From Diplocloster modestus (GTDB taxonomy: Bacteria; Bacillota; Clostridia; Lachnospirales; Lachnospiraceae): a stretch of DNA of 64,000 nucleotides. The stretch lies in assembly GCF_019042245.1 (NCBI RefSeq), contig NZ_JAHQCX010000005.1:308959-372958 (forward strand), read 5' to 3'. Positions 8,952 to 17,266 of this stretch are shown here, piece after piece. The translations under genes and the position numbers were made by a program. The notes under the pieces are model-generated. The model made no database searches, was not told the origin of the DNA, and saw nothing but the letters and a program-made list of their open reading frames with translations. How positions within the stretch are numbered: the first letter of the stretch is position 1; each line of letters opens with the position of its first letter.

Positions 8952-9950
8952 TTAAAGTTGTTTCAAACCGACTGAGTTTACCGGCAGATTAATACATTCC
9001 TTTAATTCCTCATCCAGCTTCATCAGGGTCAGTGTAACCCCCATCATGTCCAGAGAGGTAAAATAATTCCCTACATACGATTTGTAGACCGTAATGCCCC
9101 GATCGGCCAGGATCTCAGCCACCTTTTTATAAACAATATACTGCTCCATGACAGGGGTCGCGCCCAGGCCCGACAGCAGCACTACCACTTCATCCCCCAA
9201 GGCATACGGAAGGTCGGGCAGAATCAGATCCAGCATCTTTGCTGCGATCCCGTCAGCGGATTTGAGCGGTTCTATCTTGATGCCAGGTTCCCCGTGGTGT
9301 CCGATCCCGACTTCCATAGTTCCGTCCTCAATGATAAAATTCGGATGCCCTACAGCAGGAATCGTACAGGGGGCGGTTCCGATCCCCACAGAGCGAGTGT
9401 TGTCCATGGCTTTTTGGGCAGCGGCTATGACCTGATCCAGGTCTGCACCCATAGCAGCTTTGGCTCCTCCTACCTTCCACATCAGGATTTCCCCCGCGAC
9501 GCCGCGGCGCTTCTCCGGCTGGTCTTTGGGAGCCGATGCGCAGTCGTCGTTTGCCACTACCGTTTTGACTGTAATGCCAAGTGCTTTCGCTTTACGGACA
9601 GCCATCCTAACGTTCATATTATCACCGGCATAATTCCCATACAGGCAGGCGACCCCTTTTCCTCCGTCGGCCGCTTTGAAGGCTTCCAAAAAAGCGGCCG
9701 CTGTGGGGGATGAGAAAATCTCCCCTGCGGCAACCGCATCACAAAGGTTCATGCCAATATATCCGATGAAGGCCGGCTTGTGGCCGGAGCCCCCGCCGGT
9801 AACGATGCCGGCTTTGCCTGGAATTGGCGCCTGTTTATATTTGAGGACCCTGGGATTCCCTGTGGGAGCCACGATATCCTTATTCGCCTCCTGGAACCCT
9901 TTCAGCATGTCCTCCACCATATAATCAGCTTTGTTAAATATCCGATTCAT
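8952..9950 (-). CDS. dhaK: dihydroxyacetone kinase subunit DhaK
   Basis: The 332-residue protein has the DhaK signature: GGGSGHKPA (52-60), the catalytic-base region NYAGDNMN with Asp110, and IGHHGEPG whose second His (residue 219) is the one that binds the substrate carbonyl covalently. It phosphorylates dihydroxyacetone to DHAP together with DhaL. It is the fourth gene of a five-gene operon with a cupin isomerase, an epimerase and RpiB. That context suggests the kinase handles a ketose released by sugar breakdown rather than glycerol fermentation, as there is no glycerol dehydrogenase here. Confidence 0.93.
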   Translation of the reverse strand: MNRIFNKADYMVEDMLKGFQEANKDIVAPTGNPRVLKYKQAPIPGKAGIVTGGGSGHKPAFIGYIGMNLCDAVAAGEIFSSPTAAAFLEAFKAADGGKGVACLYGNYAGDNMNVRMAVRKAKALGITVKTVVANDDCASAPKDQPEKRRGVAGEILMWKVGGAKAAMGADLDQVIAAAQKAMDNTRSVGIGTAPCTIPAVGHPNFIIEDGTMEVGIGHHGEPGIKIEPLKSADGIAAKMLDLILPDLPYALGDEVVVLLSGLGATPVMEQYIVYKKVAEILADRGITVYKSYVGNYFTSLDMMGVTLTLMKLDEELKECINLPVNSVGLKQL

Positions 9951-9973
9951 TAGTCATCACATCCTTTTACCAT

Positions 9974-10432
9974 TTATATTTTTTCATAATAGGAGCGTTC
10001 AATCTCCTTGATCCGTTCTACCTTGGGGGCGCTGCCTCCCCCTGAAAAATCGCATTGAAGCCAGATATCCACCAGATACTGGGCCAGCTCCGGGCCGATC
10101 ACCCGTTCCCCCATACAGAGGATCTGGGCATCGTTGCTTTTTCGCGCGCGCTCCGTGCTGAAAGGGTCGTGGCAGACAGCCGCTCGGATTCCCGGAACCT
10201 TATTCGCGGTAATACACATACCGATGCCTGTGCCGCAGAACAGGATACCCCGGTCATAATCCCCCCGGACAACAGCCTCTGCCACCGCTTTGGCCACATC
10301 CGGATAGAGTACAGTTTCCCCTCCCTGCGCTCCGAAATCCGTCACATCAACCCCGGGTTGTGCTTTTAAATGGCGGATCATCACCATCTTTAACTGATAG
10401 GCCGCTTCATCGCAGCCAATAGCAATATTCAT
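9974..10432 (-). CDS. RpiB/LacA/LacB family sugar-phosphate isomerase
   Basis: The 152-residue protein has the RpiB fold: N-terminal IAIGCDEAAY, the active-site loop ILFCGTGIGM with Cys66, and CHDPFSTERARKSNDAQILCMGER with Asn100 and Arg residues for the phosphate. The family interconverts aldose and ketose phosphates such as ribose 5-phosphate, allose 6-phosphate, galactose 6-phosphate or erythrulose phosphate. The usual histidine of the D-H-G-G motif is replaced (CDEAAY), which hints at a non-ribose substrate. It lies 23 bases before dhaK. A second, distinct family member is at 34119-34685. Confidence 0.88.
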   Translation of the reverse strand: MNIAIGCDEAAYQLKMVMIRHLKAQPGVDVTDFGAQGGETVLYPDVAKAVAEAVVRGDYDRGILFCGTGIGMCITANKVPGIRAAVCHDPFSTERARKSNDAQILCMGERVIGPELAQYLVDIWLQCDFSGGGSAPKVERIKEIERSYYEKI

Positions 10433-10478
10433 GACAGCCTCCTGACTATGTAATACAAATATATTATTTAAAAAGCGC

Positions 10479-11336
10479 TTACAGTTCTGCGGCGATTGCT
10501 TTTAAATTGGAAAGGCCTTTCACGGCAAGCTCCTCACCGGTATCCGCGAAATTCCGCCAGATCGCGCAGTTGCCCGCCAATTCTTCGAAGCTTGGATCAA
10601 AGGATTCGATGACCAGCGGTCCCTCATATCCTGCCTCTTTCAATGCCAGAAAGAATTCCGGGAAGGGTACCAAACCGGTTCCGGGAATACCCCGGTCATT
10701 TTCATTTACATGGATGTAACCCAGATATTCTTTTCCACACGCGCGCACGGCGCCGGCAAAGCTTTTCTCCTCTCGGATCATATGGAAGCAGTCCAGGTGG
10801 ACTTTGACATTGCCGGTTCCCACCTCTTTGCAGAAGCGCACGGCATCCTCCGCGATGTTGAGGAAATGGGTTTCAAATCGGTTCACGCACTCTACACAGA
10901 TCGTTACATTCCCGGTGTCCTTTGCATAGGCAGCTGCCTGACGCATATTCTCCACACCCCAGTCCCATTCCTGCTGTGTCCGGGGTTTTTTCGTCAGATA
11001 TCCCCAACCGGCATAGTTGACACCTCCAAGGATTGGGGCGGACAGCTGGTTGCAGATATCCACCGCCTTCTTCATGGCTTTCAGCGCGTTCTCCCTGACA
11101 GTATGATCCGGCGAGATCGGGTTGGTCCCAAGGGTCAGGGTAGTGGTGCATACGCAGTCGATCCCAACCCTCTTTAATTCTTTTTCCACGGCATCAGCCG
11201 GAAAGGCAAAGGGATCGGCAATCGCAAAATCAACCACCTCGAAGCCCAGATCCTTAGCCTTCTGGATGATCCACAAATCTTTTTCGCTGAAGTTCTCGGC
11301 CCATATAAAGCTGTCCACTCCAAATTTAAAATTCAT
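10479..11336 (-). CDS. sugar epimerase/isomerase, D-tagatose 3-epimerase-like TIM barrel
   Basis: The 285-residue protein is an AP-endonuclease-2-like TIM barrel. The four metal ligands expected of ketose 3-epimerases are in place: Glu149 (CVECVNRFE), Asp182 (VHLDCFH), His209 (YIHVNENDRG) and Glu244 (VIESFD), with spacing close to the D-tagatose/D-psicose 3-epimerase group. It therefore probably epimerises a free ketose at C3, although the family also holds aldose isomerases. It sits between the cupin isomerase and RpiB in one operon. Confidence 0.85.
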   Translation of the reverse strand: MNFKFGVDSFIWAENFSEKDLWIIQKAKDLGFEVVDFAIADPFAFPADAVEKELKRVGIDCVCTTTLTLGTNPISPDHTVRENALKAMKKAVDICNQLSAPILGGVNYAGWGYLTKKPRTQQEWDWGVENMRQAAAYAKDTGNVTICVECVNRFETHFLNIAEDAVRFCKEVGTGNVKVHLDCFHMIREEKSFAGAVRACGKEYLGYIHVNENDRGIPGTGLVPFPEFFLALKEAGYEGPLVIESFDPSFEELAGNCAIWRNFADTGEELAVKGLSNLKAIAAEL

Positions 11337-11422
11337 AACAGATCCTCCGTTCTTTTTTACTCCGCCATCCTTTTATAACAGGAAATTACTCCTGCGTTAT
11401 CTTCGCAAACGCCTGCCCCGGG

Positions 11423-12616
11423 TTAAACGGATGTGGGAACCTCAGGATTATTATTAGCGAAATTCTGCAGGATAACTAAAGGTTCATAATTGCTTGTGTT
11501 GGCAATTACAACCCCTTTTTCAGCCGTCTGGGCAGACACAGAAAATTCATCTCCCGAGATGTCATCGAAGCGCAGAAGCCCGGGAGCCTCACACTCGAAG
11601 CCTCCGAAGCTGCCATGTCCCTGGGCCACCAGCGCACAGTAGCATGCCTTGTCCTTAAGCGTATAGGTCTGTCCCGGAAGCACAGTGGTTTCCTTAGCCG
11701 CTATCCACTCATTGGCGTAAGCAATCCATTTTTCCACCCCTGAGGCAGATTCGCATTTTACCTTTGGAGCCCGGAAATACGTTTCTTTATAATCCGGCCG
11801 GGTACTCTCTTTCCAGTCGATCTGTCCGAAGATCGCGTCCAGATCATCTTTTTCTTCCTCCGGTACGCAGTCGGTCAGAAGGTTATGGGGATTCACCTCC
11901 CCCATGGTCACATTTTCCATGATCGTATTCACATCACTGTTCCATTGGGGTTCATAGGTGACCAGAGATGCCGGCGCATGGATAACGCCGGCTGGTGTAT
12001 ACCACCCGGTTCCCAGCTGGATACGATAAGCCCTGGATAACTCCGTGATCCGGTTATCGCAGGTATCATAGTTTCTCAGGCACTCCATAACCTCCTTCTT
12101 TGTGGTAGAGGGGTCGAATCCGAAATAGGTCAGGGGGAACCTGCCCAGATAGGCGTTATACTGCACCGGGAAATAATAAGCTTCCGGCTTTCCGTGCATG
12201 CCGATCCTGTTTGCCTGCTCTTCTTTCAGATGAAGGTGATGAAACAGAGGCTTATCATAATCGTAGAGCTTTGCAAAAGTCGGCCACGTCCCGTAATTCT
12301 TCTGGAGGTCTGCTCCAATCAGATCAGCTCCTAGTTCTCTGACACAGTCGGCGAACAGGATCTTTGACCCGGAAGTTTTATCGGCGAGTACAAAGCTCAT
12401 ACCCTCCGTAGGACCAGTCTCGGGACCGTTCAGCGCTACGGTGACACTTCCCAGCCAACGTTCACAGATCCCTCCTCTGTCCATTCCGAATGCATAGTAG
12501 TCATCCGGATGTAGTCTAAGCCTGTGTCCCGGCTCATTGAATCTCCTGGGCACCCAGGTAGGTGTCAATTGTAATATTCCACCGCAGTTATTAAATACCG
12601 TTCTGATATCAGACAT
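11423..12616 (-). CDS. cupin sugar isomerase-like protein, related to phosphomannose isomerase
   Basis: The 397-residue protein has the metal-binding pattern of class I mannose-6-phosphate isomerases and similar cupin isomerases: HHLHLKEE with His127 and His129, GKPEAYYF with Glu145, and WYTPAGVIHAP with His213. The rest does not match the housekeeping ManA closely, so I call it a relative with unknown substrate. It is the promoter-proximal gene of the left-facing operon. A clear AGGAGGG site precedes its ATG. A reasonable role is the aldose-to-ketose step that feeds the epimerase and kinases. Confidence 0.7.
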   Translation of the reverse strand: MSDIRTVFNNCGGILQLTPTWVPRRFNEPGHRLRLHPDDYYAFGMDRGGICERWLGSVTVALNGPETGPTEGMSFVLADKTSGSKILFADCVRELGADLIGADLQKNYGTWPTFAKLYDYDKPLFHHLHLKEEQANRIGMHGKPEAYYFPVQYNAYLGRFPLTYFGFDPSTTKKEVMECLRNYDTCDNRITELSRAYRIQLGTGWYTPAGVIHAPASLVTYEPQWNSDVNTIMENVTMGEVNPHNLLTDCVPEEEKDDLDAIFGQIDWKESTRPDYKETYFRAPKVKCESASGVEKWIAYANEWIAAKETTVLPGQTYTLKDKACYCALVAQGHGSFGGFECEAPGLLRFDDISGDEFSVSAQTAEKGVVIANTSNYEPLVILQNFANNNPEVPTSV

Positions 12617-12697
12617 TTCAAACTCCCTCCTAATTAAAATAGCGTATATCTGCTCTCATTTTTTACCTTGTTTATGTTTGTAATTGAAAAAATAAAA

Positions 12698-12780
12698 TTT
12701 CATGAAAAAGGGATTTCTGCTTTGATATTAGCATGATATGTAGGAAAAGTAAATAAATATAAAAATTTTTTTCACGAAAA
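12698..12780. promoter_or_regulatory. two TTTCAYGAAAA palindromes, candidate RpiR operators
   Basis: TTTCATGAAAA at 12698-12708 and TTTCACGAAAA at 12770-12780 lie 72 bases apart in the divergent intergenic region. RpiR-type regulators often bind TGAAA/TTTCA palindromes, and an RpiR gene is two genes away. The second copy is directly before the -35 box of the aldolase promoter, a position suited to repression. Confidence 0.45.
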
Positions 12781-12782
12781 CA

Positions 12783-12812
12783 TTGACAAGACTAGAGAAT
12801 ATCAGCTAATAT
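12783..12812 (+). promoter_or_regulatory. promoter of the aldolase-rpiR unit
   Basis: TTGACA at 12783-12788 and TAATAT at 12807-12812 are separated by 18 bases. An imperfect palindrome AGCTAATATATAGCT overlaps the -10 box. Confidence 0.6.
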
Positions 12813-12911
12813 ATAGCTATAAGAGCGGCAAAAGGTTACTTATATTTAGGAATGGGGATTTCTAAGAAAAAATATTTCATTGAAAATTTATTTCAGGAGG
12901 AAGAAGTTACT

Positions 12912-13781
12912 ATGCTAATAAACATGAAAGAGCTTTTAGCGGTGGCAAACCAGCATAACTTTGCAGTTCCGGCCTTTAATATCGGTACTGGACAAATATT
13001 AAATGCTGTTGTAGAATGTTGTGAGGAGAAGAAAGCACCTGTAATATTAGCCATACATCCTGACGAGCTGTCATTTCAGGGGGACAGCTTTCTTGCAATG
13101 TGTATCGACCGGGCGAACAAATCCCATGTCCCTATGGTGATCCATCTGGACCATGGAAGCACGATTGAACAGATTCAACGAGCAATTAGGGATGGATTTA
13201 CTTCTGTTATGATAGATGCGTCCCATTTGCCTTTTGAAGAAAATATCGAAATCACAAAAAAAGTGGTGGCCATCGCCCATCCTCTCGGCGTATCTGTGGA
13301 AGCTGAATTAGGGACCATCGGCACCACCCTGGGTGATACCGAAGGCGGTACGGATCATATTATCTATACAAATCCGGCTGACGCGGTGCAATTTGTGGAG
13401 AGGACAGGATGTGATACGCTAGCTGTTGCCATCGGAACTGCCCATGGCATCTATCCTCCTGGTTTCAAGCCCGAACTAAAACAGGAATTATTATCCGAAA
13501 TAAAGAGTAAGGTTTCGGTACCGCTCGTTCTTCACGGCGGATCCGCAAATAAAGATTCTGAAATTGCAGAGTCGGTAAAGCGCGGAATAAACAAAATCAA
13601 CATATCTTCCGACATAAAAGATGCTTTCTATCAGCAGCTTAGGATAACACTTAATAATGACGAAAAAATCAGAGAGCCTTTTGAACTTTATCCGGATAGT
13701 GTTGCCGCTATGGAGAATATAATTTATCAGAAAATCGAACTATTCAACGATGATGATAAGATGAAGTATTATACGCTGTAG
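12912..13781 (+). CDS. class II ketose-bisphosphate aldolase, FbaA/GatY type
   Basis: The start at 12912 is chosen because CAGGAGGAAGAAG stands just before it; the longer frame from 12852 has no binding site. The 289-residue zinc aldolase has IHLDHG with catalytic Asp80 and zinc ligand His81, the acidic VEAELGTIG strand (Glu130, Glu132), His178 in TAHG, LVLHGGS with His208 and the phosphate loop, and KINISSD. It should cleave a ketose phosphate (fructose or tagatose 1,6-bisphosphate, or a 1-phosphate) into DHAP and an aldehyde. It is divergent from the isomerase operon and co-transcribed with rpiR. Confidence 0.88.
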   Translation: MLINMKELLAVANQHNFAVPAFNIGTGQILNAVVECCEEKKAPVILAIHPDELSFQGDSFLAMCIDRANKSHVPMVIHLDHGSTIEQIQRAIRDGFTSVMIDASHLPFEENIEITKKVVAIAHPLGVSVEAELGTIGTTLGDTEGGTDHIIYTNPADAVQFVERTGCDTLAVAIGTAHGIYPPGFKPELKQELLSEIKSKVSVPLVLHGGSANKDSEIAESVKRGINKINISSDIKDAFYQQLRITLNNDEKIREPFELYPDSVAAMENIIYQKIELFNDDDKMKYYTL

Positions 13782-13827
13782 TTTTAGCTGTACAGATGAC
13801 TGCGGATACCGGGCCCATGGAGGCTGT

Positions 13828-14691
13828 ATGGAAGAACATAAAACAGTACTGGAGAACATCGATCTCTACTATGACCAGCTTTTTATTGCAGAAAAAAAAG
13901 TGGCCGACTGTATCCGAAAGAATCCGCAGAAGGCTGTTATGCTGAATGTAACAGGCATGGCCAATGAAAGCGGCGCCAGCGAAGCGACTGTCATCCGGAT
14001 GTGTAAACATATCGGCTATCAGGGATATTACCAGATGCGTCTGATCCTGTCGGGTGATTTAGGGCGGGATGGCCGGTTCAAAGCCAGCAGTTCAAATCCT
14101 AACATGGATTCCGTCAAACAAGTCTTTGAACAGAGCTCCCGAAATATCAGCGCCATGATTCCCCGGCTGGAGTCCGGATTATTATTAGAGTGCGCTTCCA
14201 TTATCAGTCAAAGCAGGCTTGTCTATGTGGTCGCTGTCGGCAATACAATACCGATAGCCCTGGATCTAAGCTTCCGTCTGGAGCGTTTTGGAATCGCTTC
14301 CTACTGTGCCGCAATATCGGAACATTTTCTAAACCACATCAGCCTGGGAAAGTCCGATGACGTGTTGATCGCCATATCCCGGTCCGGTATATCGAAACAG
14401 GTTCTGCAGGCAGTTAATGTAGCTACAAAGATTGGAATGAAGATCATCGCCATAACAGCGGAAGAACATTCCCTGTTATCGAAGGATGCTGATTATGTTC
14501 TGCTTTCCACCGCCGAAAACAGTCTGTTTGGATCTAAGGGGCCGGATTCCCCGCTTTGTGAGATTGCAGTCAGCGATGCGCTGTTGTATTTTATTCAACA
14601 TCGCGAGAAGATCCGGCTGGATACTCTGCCGGAAGGATTGGATTCCCATTTAGACGAAATCGAACTGATTCTGGCCGAAACAAAATTATAA
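13828..14691 (+). CDS. RpiR/MurR family transcriptional regulator
   Basis: The 287-residue protein has an N-terminal HTH_6 domain (GMANESGASEATVIRMCKHI, about residues 38-60) and a C-terminal SIS sugar-phosphate-binding domain (VVAVGNTIPIALD and LIAISRSGISKQVLQA). RpiR proteins sense a phosphosugar and control the neighbouring catabolic genes, so it probably controls both the aldolase unit and the divergent operon. A bidirectional terminator follows at once. Confidence 0.9.
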   Translation: MEEHKTVLENIDLYYDQLFIAEKKVADCIRKNPQKAVMLNVTGMANESGASEATVIRMCKHIGYQGYYQMRLILSGDLGRDGRFKASSSNPNMDSVKQVFEQSSRNISAMIPRLESGLLLECASIISQSRLVYVVAVGNTIPIALDLSFRLERFGIASYCAAISEHFLNHISLGKSDDVLIAISRSGISKQVLQAVNVATKIGMKIIAITAEEHSLLSKDADYVLLSTAENSLFGSKGPDSPLCEIAVSDALLYFIQHREKIRLDTLPEGLDSHLDEIELILAETKL

Positions 14692-14695
14692 ATAT

Positions 14696-14723
14696 AAAAG
14701 AGTTTCGCAAGCGAAACTCTTTT
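14696..14723 (+). terminator. intrinsic terminator after rpiR
   Basis: A 13-base-pair stem (AAAAGAGTTTCGC, AA loop, GCGAAACTCTTTT) starts five bases after the stop codon. Confidence 0.88.
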
Positions 14724-14732
14724 CATGAATAA

Positions 14733-14778
14733 AAAATGCCGTGAACCCTTAATATCAAATATCGGGTCACGGCATTTT
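14733..14778 (-). terminator. intrinsic terminator of the small gene at 14780
   Basis: AAAATGCCGTGAACCC pairs with GGGTCACGGCATTTT with one bulge, and a T run flanks each side, so it can serve both directions. Confidence 0.85.
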
Positions 14779-14779
14779 A

Positions 14780-15013
14780 TCAACCATTGATCATGAATGC
14801 TACCAATTTATCAATGTCTTCCTTTTCGTAAGCGATGATCTCTAATTCCGGGATCTCTCCGTTAGAAAAGATATTCGCCATCGATACATACTGGGAAAGC
14901 TTGGATTTCAGGTTCAGTCTGTCGCCTTCGCCTGTTACTAACTCTACTTTACCTTTACAGCTGTCCACTACCTGGAAGAATTTATCAATATCTGTTATGT
15001 TTTGGACTTTCAT
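14780..15013 (-). CDS. conserved small protein of unknown function, 77 residues
   Basis: The short soluble protein starts MKVQNITDIDKFF and contains GKVELVTGEGDRLNLKSKL. Closely similar 75-80 residue proteins are common in Lachnospiraceae genomes, sometimes labelled polyA-polymerase-like without evidence. GAGGAGG lies before its start and a terminator follows, so it is an independent unit. No catalytic motif or membrane segment is visible. Confidence 0.8.
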   Translation of the reverse strand: MKVQNITDIDKFFQVVDSCKGKVELVTGEGDRLNLKSKLSQYVSMANIFSNGEIPELEIIAYEKEDIDKLVAFMING

Positions 15014-15112
15014 TCAATTCTCCTCCTCTCTTTATATTCTACCTACAGTATAGCTGAAATCCGTCGGAATGCAACTATTTTTTGCAACTTTGTGAATCTT
15101 TGTTGATATTTG

Positions 15113-15946
15113 TTACTTTAACAGAATCCCGTTATCGGTTATTTCTACTTTCCCGGCTTTTAAAAGTCTGCCCACTGCCCGTTTAAAGGCATTTTTACTT
15201 AAATGGAATTCCCTTTTGATTACTTCCGGCGGCACTTTGTCATTAAACGGGAGCTTTCCGCCATAGCTCTCCATCACTTTCAGGACTGCTTCCACATCCG
15301 CATCCATCTGCAGATAAGCCTTCTGGCGCACGCTTAAGTCCATCTTTCCGTCTTCCTTCACCGCAGTCACACGGGCGCTTACCCGGTCACCCACACGAAA
15401 CTCCCCAAAGCATTCTTTCGCCGGTATCAGCGCGGAATAATGATCGTCCACCGCCACAAATGCACCAAACCTGTCGCTCAGCTCATAGACTGTCCCCTCC
15501 ACCGTATCCCCGATGGTATAAGGCGTATGCTTTGACAAATACTCATAAATCTTCATCGTGGCGCACAGACGGCTGCTCTTATCCTCATACAGGGACACCA
15601 ACACCTCGTCACCCTCGCTGACCTTCACTGTCTGCTCCTTAAACGGCAGCAGCAGATCCTTTTCCAGCCCCCAGTCCAAAAAAGCGCCGATCTTACCAGT
15701 TTCAGCCACCTTCAGCCTGGCTACCTCCCCGATCTGCAGCAATGGCTGACTGGTCGTTGCAATCAGCCTGTCCTTGGAATCCTTATAGAGAAATACCTCT
15801 ATCGAATCTCCATGTTCCAGATTTTCCGGCACCTGACGGACCGGCAGCAGAACCCGGTCTTCCGCATTTTCCTGTTCTCCCAGGTAGGCACCGAACTCCA
15901 CTCTTTTCACCATCTTCAGTGTCTGCCTCTTACCTAATTCAAACAT
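15113..15946 (-). CDS. CvfB-like S1 RNA-binding protein
   Basis: The 278-residue protein has repeated S1-like OB folds: about residues 1-60, EVARLKVAETGKIGAFLDWG, GDTVEGTVYELSDRFGAFVA, then a C-terminal winged-helix part (PPEVIKREFHLSKNAFKRAVG). This is the CvfB/YitL layout, which in Staphylococcus affects virulence gene expression through RNA. The ATG at 15946 is chosen because GGAGGAAGACG precedes it; the upstream extension has no site. Confidence 0.85.
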   Translation of the reverse strand: MFELGKRQTLKMVKRVEFGAYLGEQENAEDRVLLPVRQVPENLEHGDSIEVFLYKDSKDRLIATTSQPLLQIGEVARLKVAETGKIGAFLDWGLEKDLLLPFKEQTVKVSEGDEVLVSLYEDKSSRLCATMKIYEYLSKHTPYTIGDTVEGTVYELSDRFGAFVAVDDHYSALIPAKECFGEFRVGDRVSARVTAVKEDGKMDLSVRQKAYLQMDADVEAVLKVMESYGGKLPFNDKVPPEVIKREFHLSKNAFKRAVGRLLKAGKVEITDNGILLK

Positions 15947-16034
15947 CGTCTTCCTCCGTCCCGTGCATTTCATGCACAAAACCATCCGCCAATGCAGCAC
16001 AGCGGCGCATTGCGGTCACATCTCGTTCCTTCCC

Positions 16035-16739
16035 CTATCTCATCAGTTGAACTACCGCATACGGACTCTTCTGTCCATCACATAGCAGGACCGTATCGCT
16101 TTCGTCCCCTCTGTGAACCTCAGGGAATATCATATCACCCAGAACCGCCGCCCTGCGGTACTCCGCGCGCATTTCATGAATCGGGTAAATCTGCGGAATG
16201 CACTCTCTGGCCATCTGGATATACTGCGCGTTATTTACATGCTGGTTTGTATCGATATGGTACTTGCGCACCGGAAATTCCGCTGCCGGAACACATTCCT
16301 TCGGCACGGCCACCTTCCGCGGAGCGTAATCCATCTCAAGCTTCGGATCCTCTCCGTAAGCCGACACATCCGCCTCTTTGATCTTCGTAGGGTGCCCGGT
16401 CAGCGTATCGATAAACGCCCAGATCGAATTGGCATACGCCAGCCGCTCCCCATCCTGGCCGAACAGCGCGAAATTTCGATACCCATAGAATAACTTAAAA
16501 TCATAAGGCCAGGTCGCCACCACTATCTTTTCTCCAAGCCCCGGATATCGATCAACTACCACCTGCCAGGAGCTCAGCAGCCACGCTCTGTTTTTCTCCT
16601 TCAGGCGCTCCACTCCAAGCCCTACATCTTCAGAATGAAATGTACTGCAGTCCTGGAAATAATTCAGCACCCCATTTAACGTCAGCAGCCCGTCGGCCCC
16701 TACTTCGCTGTAACGCACTCTACTCTCAAACTGATACAT
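16035..16739 (-). CDS. acyl-ACP thioesterase
   Basis: About 234 residues with a double hot-dog fold typical of bacterial FatA-like thioesterases, which release fatty acids from acyl carrier protein. The segment HIDTNQHVNNAQY in the second half carries the conserved Asn/His catalytic residues, and a first hot-dog half starts RVRYSEVGADGLL. The ATG at 16739 lies 7 bases after AGAGGG and is preferred over the GTG two codons upstream. No fatty-acid genes are close. Confidence 0.88.
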   Translation of the reverse strand: MYQFESRVRYSEVGADGLLTLNGVLNYFQDCSTFHSEDVGLGVERLKEKNRAWLLSSWQVVVDRYPGLGEKIVVATWPYDFKLFYGYRNFALFGQDGERLAYANSIWAFIDTLTGHPTKIKEADVSAYGEDPKLEMDYAPRKVAVPKECVPAAEFPVRKYHIDTNQHVNNAQYIQMARECIPQIYPIHEMRAEYRRAAVLGDMIFPEVHRGDESDTVLLCDGQKSPYAVVQLMR

Positions 16740-16828
16740 TCTCACGCCCTCTTTTCACACATTTCCTGGACGCTCTGCCTTTTACTCTTAAAACCATTAG
16801 TCCGTCCACAAAAAGTTTTTCAATATAG

Positions 16829-16860
16829 AAAAAAGATTGTCCTAATTGATTAAGACAACC
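16829..16860 (-). terminator. terminator of tRNA-Gln
   Basis: Read on the minus strand, GGTTGTC and GACAATC form the stem and six Ts follow. It lies just downstream of the tRNA. Confidence 0.75.
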
Positions 16861-16870
16861 TTTTCTTAAC

Positions 16871-16942
16871 CTGGGCTACAAGGATTCGAACCTTGAAATG
16901 ACGGAGTCAGAGTCCGTTGCCTTACCATTTGGCGATAGCCCA
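16871..16942 (-). tRNA. tRNA-Gln (CTG)
   Basis: On the minus strand the 72-base gene begins TGGGCTATCGCC and ends GTAGCCCAG. The anticodon arm is ACGGA, loop CTCTGAC, TCCGT, giving anticodon CTG. The T arm AAGGTTCGAATCCTT is canonical. CCA is not encoded. Confidence 0.93.
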
Positions 16943-17067
16943 TTAATGCTCAACAACGTGTATTATACATGATCCTTTTTTGAATTTCAAGCCCTTTTTT
17001 AAAAAATTAGTATTTTTTTACTTTTTCGGTTACTATTCATGGCATCCTATTAAAAATGGCGGATTGG

Positions 17068-17235
17068 GAGGGGACTGGCTCTTTTCGGTTGAAAAGTCAG
17101 GGTGTAAAAAACTATGTGGAGAAAAGTGCCTGTCCCCGGATGTGGGCCTAATCGAGTCAACTTCCGGGGACAGGCACCTTTCTCCATGTAGTTTCTTACC
17201 GTTTTACTTTACTGCCGAAAGGAGCCAGTCCCCTC
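17068..17235. repeat. imperfect long inverted repeat, GGGACAGG family copy 1
   Basis: Arms 17068-17140 and 17163-17235 are about 80% complementary. Each arm runs from GAGGGGACTGGCTC outside to GTGCCTGTCCCCGGA inside, with a loop of about 22 bases. It lies between tRNA-Gln and the dnaB end. The same outer and inner motifs occur at 21272-21524, and a small relative at 25153-25245, so this is a dispersed REP/MITE-like family. No protein is encoded. Confidence 0.8.
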
Positions 17236-17266
17236 TGCTTAACCGCAAGCCCGCGAACGGTAACTT

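Noticed and set aside
12852..12911. N-terminal extension of the aldolase
   Set aside because: A strong ribosome-binding site precedes the ATG at 12912, and the extension is not part of the aldolase fold.
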